From an uncultured Selenomonadales bacterium (GTDB lineage Bacteria; Bacillota; Clostridia; Christensenellales; QALW01), in NCBI GenBank assembly GCA_905200615.1, contig CAJKLB010000064.1:1-7838 (forward strand): DNA of 7,838 nt, written 5' to 3'. Shown here in pieces: positions 5,400 through 7,838 of this stretch. A program made the translations under genes and the position numbers. Numbering within the stretch: position 1 is the stretch's first letter; each line of letters starts with the position of its first letter. The notes beneath the pieces are model-generated. The model saw only the letters and a list, made by a program, of their open reading frames with translations, made no database searches and was not told where the DNA came from.

Positions 5400-6645
5400 T
5401 CTGATTGTAATCGGAGGCGGTCCTGCCGGATTAAGCGCGGCTTATGCGGCGTATCAAAAGGGTATAAAAAAGATATTGATTATTGAACGGGACAAAGAAC
5501 TTGGCGGAATTTTGAATCAGTGTGTGCATAACGGGTTCGGACTGCATTATTTTAAAGAAGAGCTTACCGGACCAGAATATGCGGGACGCTTTATTGAAAT
5601 GCTTGCCGGTACAGCGGTTGAAGTAAAACTGGACACGATGGTGCTTGAGGTTTCAGACGGAAAACGAGTCAGTGCGGTAAACAGCAAAGAGGGATTTATG
5701 CAGCTTGAGGCTCGTGCGGTAATATTGGCAATGGGCTGCCGCGAACGTACGCGCGGCGCAATCGCTATCCCCGGGGACCGTCCCGCGGGGGTATATACGG
5801 CGGGAACCGCGCAGCGCTATTTGAATATTGACGGATATATGGTAGGAAAACGCGTAGTTATACTGGGCAGCGGTGATATCGGGTTAATCATGGCACGAAG
5901 AATGACGCTTGAAGGGGCGACGGTGCTTGCCTGTGTAGAAGTCATGCCTTATTCCGGAGGCTTGACCCGTAATATCGTGCAGTGTCTTCATGATTTTGAT
6001 ATTCCTTTATATCTTTCGCATACAATAGTAGATATACAAGGAAAAAACAGGGTAGAAAAGGTTGTTGTGGCTAAGGTCGATGAAAACCGAAAACCGATAA
6101 AAGGAACGGAAATAGAATTTGAATGCGATACAGTGCTTCTTTCGGTAGGGTTGATTCCTGAAAACGAACTCACCAAAGGTGCGGGAATAGAAATGGATTT
6201 GCGGACCGGTGGGGCGGTAGTGTTTGAAAATATGGAAACTTCTGTTTCGGGAATATTTGCCTGCGGGAATGTTGTGCATGTGCATGATCTTGTGGATTAT
6301 GTAACCGCAGAAAGCATCCGCGCGGGAGAAGCCGCGGCGGATTATATAATAAACGGGAAAAAGAGCGGAGCGGAAATCAAGATTACAAACGGAGAAGGCG
6401 TAAGTTATACCGTGCCGCAGAAAATCAGAATGGATTCTCAGCAGAGAGTTGAAATCTTTTTCAGGGTAACTCGTGTGATGGGAGAAAGCGTGATTCATGT
6501 GATCAGTAAAGATCAAAAAATCCTTTCTTTTAAGCGTGAGCATATGGCACCGGGAGAAATGGAACATATTGTTATTCCGCGGAGTATCTTATCCGCAGTG
6601 CAGGAAGAGATTATTATCCAAACGGAAGAGGGGAAAACAGAATGA
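5392..6645 (+). CDS. FAD/NAD(P)-type flavoprotein, second subunit of the G3P dehydrogenase system
   Basis: This 417-residue protein has a two-dinucleotide-domain oxidoreductase fold: FAD motif GGGPAG (8-13) with Glu32-Arg-Asp, NQCVHNGFG (42-50), MGCRERTRG (114-122), a second nucleotide motif LGSGDIG (158-164), and the FAD-closing SGIFACGNVVHVHDLVD (286-302). Residues about 330-417 form a C-terminal extension whose role I do not know. There is no CxxxxC redox pair like that of thioredoxin or dihydrolipoamide reductases. It probably carries electrons between the GlpA-like subunit and an acceptor such as NAD(P), but the direction and acceptor are inferred. The ATG at 5392 follows AAAGGAGGG (5376-5384) and overlaps the upstream stop by 8 nt; an in-frame TTG at 5362 is unlikely. 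Confidence 0.84.
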   Translation: MYDLIVIGGGPAGLSAAYAAYQKGIKKILIIERDKELGGILNQCVHNGFGLHYFKEELTGPEYAGRFIEMLAGTAVEVKLDTMVLEVSDGKRVSAVNSKEGFMQLEARAVILAMGCRERTRGAIAIPGDRPAGVYTAGTAQRYLNIDGYMVGKRVVILGSGDIGLIMARRMTLEGATVLACVEVMPYSGGLTRNIVQCLHDFDIPLYLSHTIVDIQGKNRVEKVVVAKVDENRKPIKGTEIEFECDTVLLSVGLIPENELTKGAGIEMDLRTGGAVVFENMETSVSGIFACGNVVHVHDLVDYVTAESIRAGEAAADYIINGKKSGAEIKITNGEGVSYTVPQKIRMDSQQRVEIFFRVTRVMGESVIHVISKDQKILSFKREHMAPGEMEHIVIPRSILSAVQEEIIIQTEEGKTE

Positions 6646-6989
6646 AAGAATTAATTTGCATTGTATGCCCTAAAGGCTGTCATTTAAAGATTGATGATGA
6701 AAACGGTTTTTCGGTGACCGGGAACCGTTGTCCCCGCGGAGCCGAATATGGTAAAAATGAGCTTGTTCGGCCGATGAGAATGGTGACCAGTACCGTGAAG
6801 ATTCAAGGCGCTTTGCATAGAAGATGTCCCGTAAAAACCAGCGTATCTGTTCCTAAAGAAAAAATGAAAGAGATTATGAGGGAGCTTGCGCATATTGAGC
6901 TTACGGCTCCGGTAACTTGTGGACAGATTGTTTTAAAGAATATTGCCGGAACGGATGCGGATATTGTTTGTACTAAAAGTATGAGTTGA
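6642..6989 (+). CDS. DUF1667 cysteine-rich protein, small subunit of the G3P dehydrogenase system
   Basis: This 115-residue protein of the DUF1667 family starts with Cys6-x2-Cys9-x3-Cys13 (CIVCPKGC) and Cys30 in RCPRGAEYG. This four-cysteine pattern is like the iron-sulfur site at the N-terminus of molybdopterin oxidoreductases, so it probably holds a [4Fe-4S] cluster. Further cysteines are at 62 (CPVKT), 93 (VTCGQIV) and 110. There is no signal peptide or membrane segment. It overlaps the preceding gene by ATGA (4 nt), which indicates translational coupling. DUF1667 proteins are typically found beside the two flavoproteins seen here, so it is most likely the iron-sulfur electron-transfer subunit; direct biochemical evidence is not known to me. 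Confidence 0.86.
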   Translation: MKELICIVCPKGCHLKIDDENGFSVTGNRCPRGAEYGKNELVRPMRMVTSTVKIQGALHRRCPVKTSVSVPKEKMKEIMRELAHIELTAPVTCGQIVLKNIAGTDADIVCTKSMS

Positions 6990-7091
6990 ATGTTTTTATC
7001 GCATTTGCGTATGTTAATAAAACGGAAAATAGGGCATATGAAAAAACGAAAATATTAAAAAATTGCACAGGAACGCACTATGATATATTTT

Positions 7092-7123
7092 AAACGGCAA
7101 AGATAGTTCTTTGCTGTTTTTTT
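7092..7123 (+). terminator. Intrinsic terminator of the G3P dehydrogenase operon
   Basis: The stem pairs 7092-7102 with 7109-7119 (11 pairs, one of them G-U; core CGGCAAAG with CTTTGCTG) around a 6-nt loop. Seven T (7117-7123) follow the core stem. It lies about 100 nt after the DUF1667 stop codon and has no gene between. Confidence 0.87.
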
Positions 7124-7319
7124 ATGGTTTATTCCTTTTATAAAAAGTTCTATGAAAAAGATGGATCGTTCTTGACGAAAAAATAACCGGAATCTGTGAT
7201 TGATAATCATATAGGGTAATTTTTTACTTTAGCTTTACAAGGAATTTTCCGGAAGCACAGAAATGATTTAAAATTGAAAAACAGATATGTTTTTTATTAA
7301 TAACAGATTTTATAGGGTG

Positions 7320-7347
7320 ACAAAAATAAGAGAAAAAGCATAGCCTA
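7320..7347 (+). promoter_or_regulatory. Candidate sigma-K (mother-cell sporulation) promoter of the collagen-like gene
   Basis: AC (7320-7321), a 17-nt spacer, then CATAGCCTA (7339-7347) fit the sigma-K consensus AC-N16/17-CATA-N3-TA. The start would be near 7353, about 74 nt ahead of the ATG. No good sigma-A pair was found in this interval: TTGACG at 7173-7178 lacks a matching -10 at the right distance. The motif is short, so a chance match is possible. Confidence 0.45.
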
Positions 7348-7353
7348 TTATTG

Positions 7354-7370
7354 GGGAATGATATGTTCCC
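7354..7370 (+). other. Short hairpin at the predicted 5' end of the collagen-like mRNA
   Basis: GGGAA (7354-7358) pairs with TTCCC (7366-7370) around a 7-nt loop, at the predicted start of the transcript. It has no T-run. It could protect the mRNA 5' end or be incidental. Confidence 0.35.
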
Positions 7371-7426
7371 GGTGCGCTTTTATGTAAGAATAGAAAGTGT
7401 ACATGTAAAAAAGTAAGGAGGATAAT

Positions 7427-7838
7427 ATGAACAGATTTCAAAATCCATGTAATAACGGAAGCACAATATCTGATCTGGGAATGAACTGCAGATGTCAGAA
7501 TCAAACTCAAGGGATTCCTTCCTGCAAACCTTCATGCCCTCCGCCGTGTCCTACACCATGCCCGCCGATTATCTGTCCCTCTGGTCCAACCGGCCCAACA
7601 GGTCCGACCGGTCCAACCGGCCCTACCGGTCCGACAGGGGCAACCGGTCCGGCTGGAAATACAACGATAACGGTAGGAAATACAACAACAGGCCAGCCGG
7701 GAACGGTGGCTTCAGTTATCAATAGGGGTACTCCCAGTGCCGCTATATTAGATTTCACGATTCCTGCCGGCCCCACAGGCCCAACAGGACCTACTGGTCC
7801 TATAGGTGCCACGGGAGCCGCTGGCCCGACGGGCGCTA
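7427..7838 (+). CDS. Collagen-like protein with cysteine-rich N-terminus, partial (first 137 residues)
   Basis: An open frame from ATG at 7427, with AAGGAGG at 7415-7421, runs off the right edge. Residues 1-52 form a polar, cysteine-rich head with Cys8, Cys21, Cys23 and then a ladder at 33, 37, 41, 45 and 50 (SCKPSCPPPCPTPCPP). Residues 53-79 are nine Gly-X-Y triplets (six GPT, then GAT, GPA, GNT). Residues 80-114 are a non-collagen insert of the TGQPGTVASV...GTPSAAILDFTIPAG type, known as a recurring unit in bacterial and phage collagen-like proteins. Triplets resume at 115. GPT-rich repeats and a possible sigma-K promoter suggest a spore-surface (exosporium, BclA-like) filament protein; a surface or phage-derived fibre is the alternative. 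There is no signal peptide, which fits assembly from the mother cell. Confidence 0.87.
   Translation, partial: MNRFQNPCNNGSTISDLGMNCRCQNQTQGIPSCKPSCPPPCPTPCPPIICPSGPTGPTGPTGPTGPTGPTGATGPAGNTTITVGNTTTGQPGTVASVINRGTPSAAILDFTIPAGPTGPTGPTGPIGATGAAGPTGA
7583..7663 (+). repeat. Gly-Pro-Thr triplet block 1 of the collagen-like gene
   Basis: Nine tandem 9-nt units code Gly-X-Y, mostly as GGT/GGC CCN ACN. The units differ at third positions (for example CCAACC and CCGACC), so they are not freshly expanded identical copies. The reverse strand also stays open across this block, but only because of the repeat's composition. Confidence 0.9.
7769..7838 (+). repeat. Gly-X-Y triplet block 2 of the collagen-like gene, cut by the window edge
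   Basis: Seven complete Gly-X-Y triplets (GPT x3, GPI, GAT, GAA, GPT) and the start of an eighth (GA) follow the non-collagen insert and continue beyond the window. Confidence 0.88.

Larger units (their letters stand above)
6990..7426. other. Non-coding interval between the G3P operon and the collagen-like gene
   Basis: This 437-nt, AT-rich interval contains the intrinsic terminator at 7092-7123, a candidate sigma-K promoter at 7320-7347 and a small hairpin at 7354-7370. I see no credible gene in it: the frames are short and lack ribosome binding sites. The stretch 7124-7319 holds nothing I can name. Confidence 0.6.

Noticed and set aside
7063..7089. TTGCAC, 15 nt, TATATT as a possible plus-strand promoter
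   Set aside because: The spacer is short, and transcription would begin directly in the intrinsic terminator at 7092, so no product is expected.
7188..7261. Repeated CCGGAA and a TCTGTG/CACAGA inverted pair
   Set aside because: The arms are only 6 nt and far apart, with no supporting longer pairing; not distinguishable from chance.
7492..7725. Plus-strand frame of 77 codons rich in Asn, Arg and Ser
   Set aside because: It is an out-of-frame reading of the collagen-like gene and has no ribosome binding site.
7507..7812. Minus-strand frame coding Gly-Pro-Val collagen-like repeats
   Set aside because: The reverse complement of a Gly-Pro-Thr triplet repeat also reads as Gly-Pro-Val triplets. 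The plus frame has the ribosome binding site, start and cysteine-rich head.
1..7838. CRISPR array, tRNA, rRNA, insertion sequence or attachment site
   Set aside because: No regularly spaced direct repeats, tRNA-like folds, transposase frames or terminal inverted repeats were found; the only tandem repeats are the collagen codons.

Overview
The window looks like chromosomal DNA of an anaerobic, low-to-moderate-GC Firmicute of the Clostridia type. The clues are strong AGGAGG-type ribosome binding sites, sigma-A promoters with TG-extended -10 boxes, lipoproteins with Ser/Thr/Pro spacers, a GlpP antiterminator, the three-gene flavoprotein/DUF1667 glycerol-3-phosphate (G3P) dehydrogenase cluster, and a collagen-like protein of the type found on spore surfaces. 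Genus cannot be read from the sequence.

Left part (1-3095, minus strand): an export cluster. A 644-residue secreted protein (signal peptide, two carbohydrate-binding-like modules, a bacterial Ig-like Big_2 domain, a papain-like cysteine peptidase domain) is followed after 19 nt by a 263-residue lipoprotein of unknown function. A second lipoprotein runs off the left edge; its first 30 residues are nearly identical to those of its neighbour, and it has its own promoter. Base composition changes sharply inside the peptidase gene: the peptidase domain and the body of the lipoprotein are AT-rich, while the upstream modules are not. This suggests modular assembly and, speculatively, an effector/partner arrangement.

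Middle part (3119-6989, plus strand from 3197): a glycerol-3-phosphate catabolic unit. glpP encodes the RNA-binding antiterminator. Immediately after it comes a second promoter, a long hairpin with a 7-T run (a leader terminator), and then three translationally coupled genes: a GlpA-like FAD/[2Fe-2S] dehydrogenase, a second FAD/NAD-type flavoprotein, and a small cysteine-rich DUF1667 protein. The layout predicts that GlpP, when bound to G3P, allows read-through into the three structural genes. No glycerol kinase or facilitator gene lies in the window. A clear intrinsic terminator (7092-7123) closes the unit.

Right part (7124-7838): an AT-rich non-coding stretch, a candidate sigma-K promoter, and the start of a Gly-Pro-Thr collagen-like protein with a cysteine-rich head, running off the right edge. 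This is probably a spore-surface or exosporium component.
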